From: Brachypterus glaber
Taxonomy: Eukaryota; Arthropoda; Insecta; Coleoptera; Kateretidae
DNA: 64,000 bases
Assembly: GCA_958510825.1 (NCBI GenBank)
Contig: OY294047.1
Span: 36,987,747 to 37,051,746, forward strand
Reading direction: 5' to 3'
How positions within the stretch are numbered: the stretch's first letter is position 1; each line of letters starts with the position of its first letter. The position numbers were made by a program, and so were the translations under genes. A model generated the notes under the pieces. That model had not been told where the DNA came from. It worked only from the letters and a program-made list of their open reading frames with translations, and made no database searches. Of the stretch, positions 10,771 through 22,343 are shown in pieces.

Positions 10771-11748
10771 GTGATGGACAAAAACGGAAGTTATATTCGA
10801 AATCAGCATAATTAAATTACCAAAAATCAGTTGTCAGATCCAAATCAACTTCCAAATGTTGAAAATTTGTTGACCTGTGTAATCCTTCTATAACATTATT
10901 TTTTTTTATTCTCTCTATTTTAGTACACAGGTACAGCTCTTCAAAAATAGGAAGAGACATAAGTTTTTTAAAATTGACAAGCCCGCCTAGTGCGCATTGG
11001 ACATCGGATGAATTCACCAGTTGTTAGAGGTGCGCGTACCACCTATCTTTCTTCCTCCGAATACATTCTCTTACATTTCCACGTCTCTTCCTACGTTTGA
11101 CGAGCTGTACACACAAGTACACAAACTTGGTGTGAGTAGATAGGTACACCAATGAAATTTTTTTACACTGTCGCCTAATTTGATTCTAAAACGTGTTAAA
11201 ATGTGTAAAATTGTGTAAATTTTAAGAAAAACAGCGTTTAAATTACACATTTTTACAATATTTTACAAAACACGATTCCGTGTAAATCCCAGGAAATATA
11301 AAAAAACAGACAGGCAGACAGACAGAGTCCACAGTCGAAGTTAATAGAAGCGAGTAAAAAAGTCCAAACTTATTTCTTTGAAATTAAATCATCTAAAAGT
11401 AAAAATAATACAACTTGTATTATTCATTGTATAATATGCAAGTTAAAAAAAGCAATACAATCAGCATCGTCCTACCGGTTTAATAATATCAAAGGTGGCG
11501 GTTGCTTTATAAAAACAAAACAACCGCACGAACAAAAAACAAATGACAGATCGGTAGGTGGTGCGACGGAAAAGGTACCCAACAAACCGGTGTATAGGCC
11601 GACCCAACATGGTACCAGTGGACGATGGTCGGTACTAATCCGTCGGCAAAGCATACCATAGGCCTATAGGATGGATGATCTTTAGGGCTCTGATCAAAAT
11701 ATATTGAAGCAATTAAAAGAAAGATATCAGTGTTTAAAATAATCTTTA
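10771..11748. other. No gene recognised; short GACA microsatellite
   Basis: A (CAGA)n-like run is at about 11307-11327. The overlapping minus-strand frames between 11472 and 11770 show no domain. A patch around 11540-11660 is somewhat GC-richer than its flanks but is not recognisably coding. Confidence 0.4.
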
Positions 11749-12024
11749 TCCAATACAGATAATAAGACAATTACTAGCTTTATTTTAAATAAAGAAAGTC
11801 AATAATAATCCACACGTGGCGTTTACTTTATAGATTGGACAATTCTTTATTTTACTCACTCCCCGTTATTTTCTTTTAAATGTCATTAAAATTTTTAATA
11901 AAAATATGAATTTCTAAGCTATTTATTGGATAAAATTTTGTATTAATTACTCGTGATTAAACCAATATTACCCTCTCTAAAATTAACCCACTCGGCCCCC
12001 AGTCTCGTGGGTTAATTTTCTCAT
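11749..12024 (+). mobile_element. Dispersed element with conserved 3' hairpin, copy 1
   Basis: It matches 21397-21662 over its length, from TCCAATACA to TTTTCTCAT. The interior shares 'aaatgtcattaaaatttt' and 'aagctatttattggataaaa'. Near the right end, 11979-11991 pairs with 12007-12019 as a 13-bp stem. The second copy has two compensatory changes in this stem. Boundaries are taken from the point where the two copies diverge and from the empty site near 22472. The class is unknown. Confidence 0.7.
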
Positions 12025-12117
12025 TAACTATTGTTTATTCCCCTTTGGTTTATGGTTTATTTTATCGTAGTTTTTATGAAGATCCATCTCCACAATAAAT
12101 AACACAGGCCCACACAA

Positions 12118-12767
12118 TTTATATCGCCACCATTGGTATTTAATACTTTACTTGTGATATTAAATACCGCAATGTGTGTATTGTATACAAAATGTTGTCA
12201 TACTAACATAGAAACCGTGCTGGTATATTTGGATCCCCACGCAACGTGTTTATTAACACTGTAACATTTGGTAAATTATATCACAGTTATAGTTTGGAAT
12301 ACTTTAAGTTGTAGTTGTTGTGTTACTGATCTAGTTTAAAGTATGTTACAGTATTTAGTAAAATAATAATCGTTAAATAATACAAAAATGTTGATTAGTA
12401 ATAACACAGAGAAAGTAAAAAAGGATAGATTATTATCAGTGTTCAATTGTGTGTGGTTGCAATCTTTATATTATTACTAATCAAAATTTTGGTATTATTT
12501 ACCGATTGTTAATTTTTCTGAATACTGTAACATACTTTAAACTAGATCAGTAACTTAACAACCTCTCAAAGTATACGATACTATAAGTGTGATATGCTTT
12601 ACCAAATGTTACAGTAATTTTTACTATAACATGCAAGTATTAATAAACATATATTGAGTGGGGATTCAAATATACCTACCAGCATGGTCTCTATGTTAGT
12701 ATGATTACATTTTGTATACAATACACACATTGCAGTGTTTAATTTAATACCAATGGTGGCGATATAA
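12118..12767. mobile_element. 650-bp fold-back element
   Basis: The left arm begins 'tttatatcgccaccattgg' and the right arm ends with its complement 'ccaatggtggcgatataaa'. Matching inner marks include 'gtatacaaaatgt' against 'acattttgtatac', and 'gatctagtttaaagtatgtt' against 'aacatactttaaactagatc'. A one-armed relative lies at 20515-20785. Confidence 0.8.
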
Positions 12768-13537
12768 ATAACAAATATGTATTTACAAATTAAATTTAGT
12801 ATTAAAATTAGAATGACATTTTTTGTAGACTCAAAGAACGAAATTTTAAAATCGAAGGACTTTTCCATATTTTAAGGAAATTTTATTATTCATATTAATA
12901 TCATATCATCATGAGTTATTCTCGTTCTCGTTGTCAAATTAAGAAAATGATTTTTTTTTTCAAAATTTACATGAGTGTATTTTACTATTTTTAAACTAAA
13001 TCAATTTTTTCTTCATATGCTAATCTTTTATGATTACTTATAGAATCTTTATTTGAAAAATAATTCATTTTTGAACATGACCAAACTAAAGAAATTGCCA
13101 AATTTTGCTACCTAAAATAATTAGGATACTACTATTTTTAAGAAAATATTTTTAGTTCCAAGGGTAGGTATACAGTTACGGAAATGATGTTGGACTCCAC
13201 CCTAATTTAGTGGCCTTTAAAGAAACAAAACACGCTCTATTGGGAGATGACCTGGCTGGACCCAAAACAAGATTATGAAATAAGATTATATTTCATAAAA
13301 ATATGGATTTTAAAAAATGCCGAAGGGTGCTATTAATTTCAAAATGGTGGATTTGTTGTGGGTGGTGTTTCCATGGTTGGATGGTTTCACGAAATATGGT
13401 AGACACGTTTTTAAGGCTTACGAATATTTAAATGAAAAGGAAGTATTTTTGAAATTAAATATGATTCCCACTACACACATGAAAAAAAGTGAGAGATATT
13501 TGTAAATTATGAACTTAACTGACATGTTAAAATAAGA
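12768..13537. other. AT-rich DNA, nothing recognised
   Basis: Only short open frames without domains are present, for example 13317-13505. No repeat copy was identified. Confidence 0.4.
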
Positions 13538-14327
13538 TACTGATATTGTACTCCACCGTAACATCTTTTCCGAGGGGCTGACCGCGAGGAAATATTTGGT
13601 ATAAGCCAAAGGAACTCAGGAGAAACTCTGGAGGAACTCTGAAGAACTCTGGAGGAACTCCGAGGAACTCTGAAGAACTCTGGAGGAATCCGACGAACTC
13701 CGAGGAACTCCGGAGCAACTCCGAAGGAACTCAGAGAAACTCTGGAGGAACTCTGAAGAACTCTGGAGGAATCCGACGAACTCCGAGGAACTCCGGAGCA
13801 ACTCCGAAGGAACTCAGAGGATCTCTGAGGAACTCTTTGCAAAAAGGAACTCTTTTGTACAAATTTCAGACGCGGTCAGTACATAACAATTATTATTTAT
13901 TAGCCATGCGGATTAACGTTTTTATTTTCAAACTAGATGAGCCGTTGCAAACACCTTATCAAAACATCCTACCTTTGGGCCAATTTTTGTTTGTTTTTGT
14001 TTTTTGGACAAAGCTTTTTTTTTGATTTTTTGAGGGTGCCTTATTGGCAGTAGTGCTTGTATAGCGGTAATTTCTACGAATTATTTGCCAAAAATTACCC
14101 CTTCCAGAGAGGAACTCTTAAGGAACACAGGAGGAACTCCCAATGAACTCTGGAGGAACTCCGAGGAACTCCGGAGGAACTCCAAGGAACTCCGAAGGAA
14201 CTCTGAGGAACTCTTTGCAAAAAGGAACTCTTTTGTACAAATTTCAGACGCGGTCAGCCCCTCGATCTTTTCCGAGGTGTGATCGCCTTTTATGCAAAAT
14301 ATGGTTAAGTGGAGTACAATATCAGTA
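13538..14327. mobile_element. TIR element filled with GGAACTC minisatellite
   Basis: The ends are TACTGATATTGTACTCCAC (left) and its exact reverse complement (right). 'ggggctgaccgcg' at about 13575 is mirrored by 'cgcggtcagcccc' near 14247. Between them are two blocks of an irregular repeat based on GGAACTC(C/T)G(A/G), at about 13612-13835 and 14109-14220. A 50-bp segment ending 'tttcagacgcggtcag' follows each block (about 13828-13877 and 14207-14257). A spacer of about 200 bp separates the blocks. The Ser/Glu-rich open frames here are produced by the minisatellite. Confidence 0.8.
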
Positions 14328-15008
14328 CATTTTTTTTAATTTTGTTTATACTTTTCTTTCTCTGCTCTGCTGGTCCAATTAACCTTTAACCCATAGGTAC
14401 TAAAAGTACAATAAACTTTGTTTTTATCTTTTTTTACGTACTGTAATAAAATGTGTAATATCGTTAATGATTTGTTTACAAAATAAGCAGGTAATATACT
14501 ACCTGTTGTCGCTTGATGGTGTTTGGCAGTTTATATGAACAATTAACTGTGCGTTTTTGTCTACAGCTATGATGAATTATGGTACTAGGTTAATGATTTT
14601 ATACTAAGTTTTGAACTAAATAAATTAACAAATTCATTCATAAATATACTTACTATAGAGTAGCGTAAGTACTGAATATGGTTATTTTTAGAAAATTACT
14701 AGAGCACTAATTATATTTATTTTATTTATTTATTTAGACTCTTACAGGGACCTTGTCTAATGTATTTTATACCAAAGAGTTAACTTAGTACTAATAATTT
14801 AGCGTGCTTCAAAGCCATCAATTAACCATTCCATATTTTTCATACAAAGTTCTATGTCTTGTACCATCATTCTTAGCACTTTTTAACCATGCCTGGTACC
14901 TATTCAAATTATTGTACCATTGTCAATAAACATAAATTTTACGAAAATAATTTTTCAAAATTAAAAAAAAAAATGTCTATTACTGACTTTGACAGTTACA
15001 ATTACAAT
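14328..15008. other. No gene recognised
   Basis: AT-rich sequence with a (TTTA)n-like run at about 14716-14734. No inverted repeat or coding signal was recognised. Confidence 0.4.
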
Positions 15009-15215
15009 TACAGTGGGTTAGGCTAAATGTGACACCCAGGGTAATTGTGACATGTCCTGCTATAATTCTTCTAAACTAGTTTATATCCAATCCAACCCTG
15101 GCATTAGGTTTTTGACAGTATTAAATATTTCGCGTAAAATTTCGATTTGACTTAAACTTGTTTAGAAGAATTATAACAGTTATCCTGGGTGTCACATTTA
15201 GCCTAACTCACTGTA
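15009..15215. mobile_element. Tc1/mariner-type MITE, 203 bp, TA flanks
   Basis: TA at 15009-15010 and 15214-15215 flanks an element whose 30-bp terminal inverted repeats match at 29 of 30 positions (left starts CAGTGGGTTAGGC, right ends GCCTAACTCACTG). A second inner pair, 'ataattcttctaaacta' against 'tgtttagaagaattat', extends the hairpin. CAGT ends with TA duplication fit Tc1/mariner. It has no coding capacity. Confidence 0.88.
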
Positions 15216-15558
15216 TATCCCAAATTCTATTTATTAACCAAGTCATTACTATAAATTATCCGAAAATAATTTGTTTAAAATACTTTGTAAATATTGTTAA
15301 GTTCAAAATAGTATATAAAGCAATTTACCTCAAAACATTTCTGACAGAAACTCTAAAACGCCTTAACTAAGTTTTTAGGATCGTAAGTTAACTTATACTT
15401 GATATACGTAGATTTACAATATGGTCAGCTAGGTCACCTAATCTAAATTCAATTGATTTTTCTGCAAGTAAATGGCTTTACAAGCATTTTTAGTAGAAAA
15501 CAGCCGTATAGTTCATATTTTTTTGGCAGGAAATGCAACACTGTTTATTTTTTAACCA

Positions 15559-15612
15559 TTTTTAATAATTATAATTATAATAATTATTATAATTATAATT
15601 ATAATTATAATT
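15559..15612. repeat. ATAATT-rich simple repeat
   Basis: A run of alternating AATTAT/ATAATT units, self-complementary throughout. Confidence 0.8.
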
Positions 15613-15824
15613 GTTATTTTATTTTGTTTTATATCTAGATTTAGATAATGTAGTAGTAGTAAGGGTGGGGAGGCTACAAGCCAGGCAACTAGGCCATTAT
15701 GGCCCTTTTTGCCATAGATTTAGATAATACTCTTTATCTAATTAGTTCATGATTTAAGAAGATCATTATGTACAAAAATAATAAATGTTTATAATTTATT
15801 TTGCTGTACTGTGACAGATTTTTG

Positions 15825-17323
15825 TATATCGGGTGTCCCAGCTAGGACATATCAATCGTTTTTTATTATTAAAGCTTTTATAATTAAATTTATGTCAGTT
15901 AATATACACCCAAAAAGCGATACGTGCCTAAACAAAAGTTTTCTACTAGCTTTTGTTTCCAAGATATTTTTTTTACTCTCGATTTAAATACTATTTTAAA
16001 AACATGATTATATGATAATATAAGTATTGTTTAATTTCTTTCTATTAATTAATCAAATTAAAATAACTTTAAATAATTTTTTAATTTATTTCTTAAGAAA
16101 ACTATAATTTTTTTAAATATTTTTCAACAATTTAATGAATTTCGCTTATTTTGATGCAATTGGATACATGTCATATAAATTGTCAATAATAAATAAACTT
16201 TAAGATGGGTAAAAAGCCTTTAGAATTTAAACATTAAACAATTATAACGTACGGCTAATGTAAAAGTTCCATGAGTATAAAAAAGAGGCTTAAATTATAT
16301 TAATGTATTAAAAAATACAGTAGTTCCATCTGGCAAATAGTTTGGGTACTTAAAATCCTTAAACACAGATGCTAATAACCAAATTATTGTGATGTTAATA
16401 AAACATGTCGTCTTGTAAATTTCAGAACGTCGTATCTCAAAAAAGACAACTTTACAGGAATTATAAATAACTCTTTCTCGCATTATTCATAGACTGAAAA
16501 TGTACTTTTTTAATATATACTTAATACATTTTTAATGATTAACTTACCTTAAATCATTTTATTGTGTATAAAATAAATAAATACAAATAAAAACCTAATG
16601 TTTAAAGATATGACATTTTTATGCTCAAAATTAATAAATATTTTTAAGATACTAGCTTTAAAACGTTATTTTATTAATATTTTAACAAAATATAATAAAT
16701 TATTATAATATTATTAATTATTGAAACATTTAAACTTTAAAACGTTTTATAACATGCGTATAAGATATCAAAAAAGCATCGCCAAATGCAAAAAGTGCGT
16801 TCCAAAATACTCAGTTAACTAGAGTTAAGAGATACGAGGTTTAAAAATTTATTAATTTATAATCATCTAAGATACGACGTTACTATTTTGCTTATATGTT
16901 TGTTATTAAAAAAAAATAGCAGGTGAAACTTATTTTTTAGATGTAAATTGATAATATAAAGCGTTTAAGTCCAAAATCTCAAAATCGAAAAAAATTGAGA
17001 TACGACGTCCTGAAATTTACAAGATAATTAATTAGGATTATTTCAAATAAATATATTTATAATTTAGATAGAAATTATGAAACTTTATTTGATCAATATA
17101 TAAAAAATAAAAATTCTTTTGTAAATTTTAGTAATTAAATTAAAATTGCATCTAAAAATGGTTTCAAATAAGCCATCTCAAAAAGAAAAGCTGGCAGAAA
17201 TCTTTTATTTATGCACGCTTATAGCTTATTAGGTGTATACATGTATACTAACTGACATAAATTTTATTCCGATAGCACCGCCAAAAAAAAGATTGATCCG
17301 TCTTAGCTGGAACACCATGTATA
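15825..17323. mobile_element. 1.5-kb element with mariner-like ends and inner inverted repeats
   Basis: The left end TATATCGGGTGTCCCAGCTA corresponds to the inverted right end TAGCTGGAACACCATGTATA with several mismatches over about 33 bp. A second inverted pair lies inside: 16405-16440 and 16995-17024, sharing 'cttgtaaatttcag' and 'cgtcgtatctca'. Motifs of the form 'gatacga(c/g)gt' recur. No transposase is present. TA termini suggest a mariner-type non-autonomous element, with moderate confidence. Confidence 0.65.
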
Positions 17324-17889
17324 GTTCTGCGGAATTTAACAAACCAGATGCTGTAGTAAAGGCTTACATTGTAAGCCTTACAAGTAAGTTAAAACAAAAC
17401 TCTAATGACCTAGGGTAGAGCATAAAGATATGAAGGTCATTGTCAATCATTTATATTAATTTCTTTTTAACCGTTCTATCAAATTTAATTTCGTACGCCA
17501 ACAAACAACAGAAAAGTACATTAGTGAGGTTATAATTTGTTTGGAAAAAAAGGGTTTCTAAATTAGCAGTTGATGATGGCACTGGCATTAGTAGTAACTT
17601 CAGTCATTCCTCAACATTCTTACTATCGTGCAACAGTTTAAACATGTATAAATGCTTTGTTTTACAATTAAAAATGTTTTTGTTTCTGCAGTTTGTGCGG
17701 TTATTGATTATTGATTTAAGTTCGTTTGAAGTTGTTTAAAAGTTTTTGTTTTTTGACCTTTATGTGTCTGGATAATGACAATGGTAAGGTAGAATATATT
17801 ATATATTAGAGATTAATAATGACAGAGAGGAGAGGGGAAGATTTACCTGTTAAGAAAAAATCTTAAAATGTTGATTTTAAAATAATCAG
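17324..17889. other. No gene recognised
   Basis: AT-rich sequence. No repeat structure beyond short homopolymers was seen. Confidence 0.4.
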
Positions 17890-18042
17890 AACTATATCCT
17901 ATCTATGTTATTTCGTTACGAAAAAAAATCTAATCCCTAGGGCCATTCGTTGTCGCACTCTAAATAGGAGTAAGCCACAATTGGTCTTAAATTAGATCTT
18001 AGATTTTTTTTTCGTAGCGAAATAACATAGATAGGATATAGT
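17890..18042. mobile_element. 153-bp palindromic MITE
   Basis: The left arm 'ctatatcctatctatgttat' (from 17891) is mirrored by 'ataacatagataggatatag' ending at 18042, and the match continues inward for about 42 bp. The loop is about 65 bases. It lies directly next to the larger palindrome that follows. Confidence 0.75.
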
Positions 18043-18049
18043 CTGGGAA

Positions 18050-18071
18050 AAGTTGTCCCCGGGGACAACTT
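18050..18071. repeat. 22-bp perfect palindrome
   Basis: The half-site AAGTTGTCCCC is followed at once by its reverse complement, and a further 'tgtccc' follows. It stands between the palindromic MITE and the large palindrome and is clearly GC-richer than its surroundings. Confidence 0.8.
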
Positions 18072-18085
18072 GTCCCGGACAGCGT

Positions 18086-19726
18086 GCCACGGTGGGCTTT
18101 AAGCTTACGGAGATGAAAAAATCGAACACCCCATAACTGACAATGGGATATTGTTTCTAATGCTTTCAGAATTACATTTTCGTTGAGAACAAAATCGTAG
18201 GTGTAGCCGTTTTTTATTCCATCAAAAATTAGTATATTGGTGTATATGTGACCCCAAAAAAAATTCAAATTAAAAAGTTTGGAGGTCTCACCCCTTAAAT
18301 TTGTTTATTGGGGTAAGAGTTTCATCCCTATTTTTTTCAAAATTTTCGAAAAAATCTAGAGGTCGCTCACAACCATTTTTCAAAAAATATGTTTGCTTAG
18401 CTTTTTTTTATTTTTTTTTAAGGCCAAGGATTTTTTATTTAAATCTTTTTAACACGAAACGGTATAAAGGGATAGTAAATTTCTAACCTCAAAAAAAATC
18501 TGGATTTTTCTTTCAAAATGGCGGTGCTGTGCACTTTAAAGTTTGAAAATTCACTACATTGCTTGATTTTAGGTCTAATTACAGGCACAAAAAAATGTTT
18601 TTCATTGTCTTCAAACATTGTGCGTGTAGCCCAATATGTCCTAACATAAAAACAACTATATTTTTTTATCGGATATACAGGGTATCCAGAAAAAATAATA
18701 TATACATTTTTTTAACATTTTTGAGAGATAAATTCGGTTTTTATTGACAGGGTAGGACTCAAAATATTCTATATAACGCGTTATATAGAAGTTCCCTTAT
18801 TTTAAGTCCTACCCTGTCACTAAAAACCGAATTTATCTCTCAAAAATGTTAAAAGAATGTATATATTTTTTCTGGATACCCTGTATATCCGATAAAAAAA
18901 TATAGTTGTTTTTATGTGAGGACATATTGGGCTACGCGCACAATGTTTGAAGACAATGAAAAACATTTTTTTGTGCCTGTAATTAGACCTAAAATCAAGC
19001 AATGTAGCAAATTTTCAAACTTTAAAGGGCACAGCACCGCCATATTGAAAGAAAAATTCAGATTTTTTTTGAGGTTAGCAATTTACTATTCCTTTATACC
19101 GTTTCGTGTTAAAAAGATTTAAATAAAAAATCCTTGGCCTTAAAAAAAAAATAAAAAAAGCTAAGCAAACATATTTTTTGAAAAATGGTTGTGAGCGACC
19201 TCTAGATTTTTTCAAAATTTTTGAAAAAAATTAGGGATGGAACTCTTACCCCAATAAACAAATTTAAGGGGTGAGACCTCCAAACTTTTTAATTTGAATT
19301 TTTTTTTTTTTGGGTCACATATATACTAATATACTAATTTTTATTATTCGTTCGTTATTTATTCTTCTTAAAATTTTTGGCCGTTTTTAAATTACTTTTG
19401 AAACAGCACCTGATTCGTTAATCTTGAAAAAAGTGCTGTGTCTGACTCCTGCATTTGGATGTCGGGCGTTAAAAATCTGAACTGTTTCTCGCGCTGATCT
19501 TTCATCCTCTCCAGAAATTCTAACAACTTCTATTTTCTCTTGTAAAAATAAAGACATTTTTAAAATAAAAAAAATTGACAATTTTTGATGTAATAAAAAA
19601 CGGCTACACCTACGATTTTGTTCTCAACGAACATGTAATTCTGAAAGCATTAGAAAGAATATCCCGTTGTCAGTTATGGGGTGTTCGATTTTTTCAACTC
19701 CGTAAGCTTAAAGCCCACCGTGGTGC
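18086..19726. mobile_element. 1.64-kb palindrome of a mariner-type element end
   Basis: The two arms meet at AACGCGTT (centre 18778/18779) and run outward to 'ccacggtgggctttaagc' on the left and its mirror near 19712 on the right. They are nearly identical, with G-U-like single differences. The right arm carries about 245 bp (about 19343-19587) that the left arm lacks. The extra segment is bounded by AATTTTT at both edges, so the left arm probably lost it by a microhomology deletion. The extra segment encodes the beginning of a transposase. The structure looks like a head-to-head inverted duplication of one transposon end. Confidence 0.85.
19387..19581 (-). pseudogene. N-terminal fragment of a mariner-type transposase
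   Basis: This is a 64-codon minus-strand frame. From a second Met at residue 9 it reads LQEKIEVVRISG, then RSARETVQIFNARHPN, then a decayed continuation with HSTFFKINESGAVSKV. This resembles the N-terminal helix-turn-helix found at the start of many arthropod mariner/IS630-like transposases, where R-S-A-R-x-T/A-V-x-x-F-N-x-R-H-P is typical and an ETGSV-like motif follows. The stop (TAA at 19387) truncates it before any DDE residue. Its start lies about 145 bp from the outer end of the palindrome, as expected for a transposase near its terminal repeat. Family assignment is by recalled motif only. Confidence 0.55.
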
Positions 19727-19845
19727 ATAAATGCTTACTTTGGTATCCTTTTGCAGAAGGCTGTAGATCACTCAAAATTGAAAGGCGAAAATGGTTTATG
19801 GGAATAATTGGGAATAATACATATGTGTTCATTTCTTTGCTCCAT

Positions 19846-20455
19846 AATGTACACTAGGGCATTGCAAAAAAAAACTTTTTTTTAAATTTTTTATATGCAC
19901 CCCCCTATGTTGTTTCAATTGAAATACTATGCTTGAATACCAAATTTCAGGTTACTTGAACATTTTTTGACCGTCGCCCAACTCCGTTTACAGATTCAAC
20001 AAAAACACAGGCACACGAAAAAAAAGTTCTTGTCCACCAGACGTGATTAACATTTCTATACGTCTTTAGGGTCGCTGAATCCGAATCTGGGGTTGGTTTG
20101 GCTCGGTCAGATCGCATTTCGTTCATAGCCTCAAAAATGTGATAAAATGTATCAACTTTCATCATTTTTTTGAAGTTTTTAAAGAAATGCAATCTGACCG
20201 AGTCAAACCAACCCCAGGATTGGGATTCAGCGACCCCCAAAACGTATAGAAATGTTTGTCTTGTCTGGTGGAAAACACCATTGTTTTTGTGTGCCTGTGT
20301 TTTTTTTTTTAAATCAGTAAACGGAGTTGAGAGGGGGCAAAAATGGTTCAATTAACCTGAAATTTGATATGCATAGTTTTTCAATTGAAACAACAAAGGG
20401 GGCTGCATATGAAAAATTAAAAAATGCGTTTTTTTGTAATGCCCCAATGTACACT
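19846..20455. mobile_element. 590-bp fold-back element with 10-bp direct repeats
   Basis: AATGTACACT at 19846-19855 and 20446-20455 flanks an element with inverted ends GGGCATTGC and GTAATGCCC followed by A/T runs. Inside, the arms mirror each other for most of their length (for example 'ggtcgctgaatccgaatc' against 'gattgggattcagcgacc'). Long arms with a 9-10 bp duplication resemble Mutator-like or other fold-back elements. Frames at 19947-20351 (minus) and 20170-20355 (plus) are mirror artefacts. A relative lies at 36130-36430. Confidence 0.82.
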
Positions 20456-20514
20456 CAGAAAATGTTACTGTAGTTTTAATACTGAATTTTATTTGAAAAT
20501 ACATATATTTTATT

Positions 20515-20785
20515 TATATCGCGACATTTGGTATTTATTACTTTACTTGTGATATTGATTACTACAATGTAAATATTGTATACATTAGCACAACACAACG
20601 TGCAAGCATGTTCTAGTAAAAATTACCGTAAAATTATCACAGTTATAGTAAGTTATAGTAAGGTATACATTAAGTTGTGTTGATCTAGTATAAAGTATGT
20701 TACAGTATTCAGTAAAATTAAAATCGGTAAATAATACAAAAATTTTGATTAGTAATAATACAGAGAAAAGTAATAAAATAGGATC
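20515..20785 (+). repeat. Partial copy of the 12118-12767 fold-back
   Basis: It shares 'atttggtattta', 'actttacttgtgatatt', 'gatctagt(a/t)taaagtatg' and 'gttgattagtaata'-type runs, in order, with the left arm and loop of the 12-kb element. The right arm is missing. Confidence 0.7.
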
Positions 20786-21270
20786 CCGTTATTTTCTCAG
20801 TGTATATAATATATCAGTGTACTGTTTATACAATGTATAAATACTGTATATTATACATGTATCACAAAATCTACATGAAAAAAAAATCTAGGGTGGTTTA
20901 GGGTTTTGAGTTCAAATATCAGAGGCGCGCTCAGGTTGCCGCCAAGCCATCTAATTTGTATTTTTAAAATTCTTTTTGACCAAAATTTTAACTATTTTGC
21001 ATAAGCGCACATGGGCATAGAAAAATAAAAAGTCGTTTTTTTATAGTTTGGCAACATAAATATTAATTTTCCCTATTTTGTTAGAGTTAAAACATATTTT
21101 ATATTATTTTTTATTTTAATAATATATTTTTGCTCGCATGTTTTATTTTGTTACATTTTTATTTATTTTAAAATACATTTTGTCTTTTTTTATTTCAATA
21201 TGTTTGATCTAAATAGCAAATACGTTAAAACAGCTAGTCCTTTTCAAATAGTTTCTAAAACTTTTAAAAG
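20786..21270. other. No gene recognised
   Basis: AT-rich sequence without recognisable coding or repeat structure. Confidence 0.4.
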
Positions 21271-22023
21271 ATTGAGCCTTATATTGGTAAGCCCGACCCA
21301 ATAAAGTAAGATAATGAGTAAATATTATTTTTTTTGTGCAAATATATTTTGGAACATCAGATGTCAATGTCTAAATATTTAAAAAAATATTTTTTATCCA
21401 ATACATACAGATAATAAGACAATTACCAGCTTTATTTTAAATAGATAAACTCAATAATAACCCCCGCGTGGCTTTTACTTTATTGAGTGGATAATTATTT
21501 ATTTTACCCACTCAACTGTCACTTGTCAAATTATTTTCTTGTAAATGTCATTAAAATTTTTAATAAAAATATGAATTCCTAAGCTATTTATTGGATAAAA
21601 CCTTGTAAGCCCTCTCGAAAATTAACCTGCTTGGCTGACGCCTCGCAGGTTAATTTTCTCATAGTTAATTTTAATGTTATGTTAATAATGCTACAAAGTT
21701 TTAAATATGTGGACTGCATGGAGCAATGTTCCACTGGAACACGAGGAAAGAGCATGGAAGTAAAGGAAAGGCCAAGAGTTTAAAGATTTAAATTATTAGT
21801 ACTTAACATAAAGACATATTTGGACAATGTATCAAAATTAATGGAAAGCCCCTAGCACAAGCCAAAAGCTTATTTGGGACTCTTCGTGGCTCTGAAATAG
21901 AATCCTAAATAAATAAATGAAATAAATAACATACACTTTTAAGAAATTTATTTGAGAATCCTTTTTAAAGGGAGTGAATGAATAATTTATTTTTTTATTT
22001 CGTATTTTAATAATAAAGGTGTT
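21271..22023 (+). repeat. Duplicated block, copy A, interrupted by an insertion
   Basis: The segments 21271-21396 and 21663-22023 match the continuous block 22344-22751 ('gattgagccttatattggta' at the start, 'aatggaaagcccctagcaca' and 'ttatttgagaatccttttta' later). Between them lies the 266-bp element 21397-21662, so copy B represents the empty site. Part of the block ('agcacaagccaaaagctta') also occurs at about 56360-56400. Confidence 0.8.
21397..21662 (+). mobile_element. Dispersed element with conserved 3' hairpin, copy 2
   Basis: Same family as 11749-12024. The 13-bp stem is 21618-21630 with 21645-21657. Relative to copy 1, the stem differs at two positions and both partners have changed (CAC/GTG in copy 1, TGC/GCA here), so pairing is kept. 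The loop has changed freely. The insertion is absent from the duplicated block at 22344-22751. Confidence 0.75.
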
Positions 22024-22343
22024 CAAAAAATAATTAATTCAATTTTTCATTTCATACAATATTTAAAACATTAACGGATTTTTTCCAAGTCAACAAGTCT
22101 AGCCGATATTTTTCTTCTTGACATAGTAAACTCCTCGCGTCAATCAAAAGCGCAGGTACCACCGCACCATGGTTAAACTTTATATTTTATTATTTATATA
22201 CTTTATTATTTTCTTAAAATTATTTAGGTGTAGCGTAATAAACAACAATTTTTGTACAAGTAAATGAAATTCCAAAAATCAACGAATATTTTAAGTGGTC
22301 ATACTTTAAACAGCTATTGTTAAATTTGAAATTTTTTCGTTAG

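Noticed and set aside
11749..12024. Helitron
   Set aside because: There is a 3' hairpin and a TC start, but the right end is CTCAT rather than CTRR and the insertion site is not a clear A-T.
13507..13842. Ser/Phe-rich and Glu-rich frames
   Set aside because: They arise from the GGAACTC minisatellite on both strands.
19947..20355. 134-codon and 61-codon frames with shared WW(T/K)(R/T) residues
   Set aside because: Antiparallel reading of the same fold-back arms.
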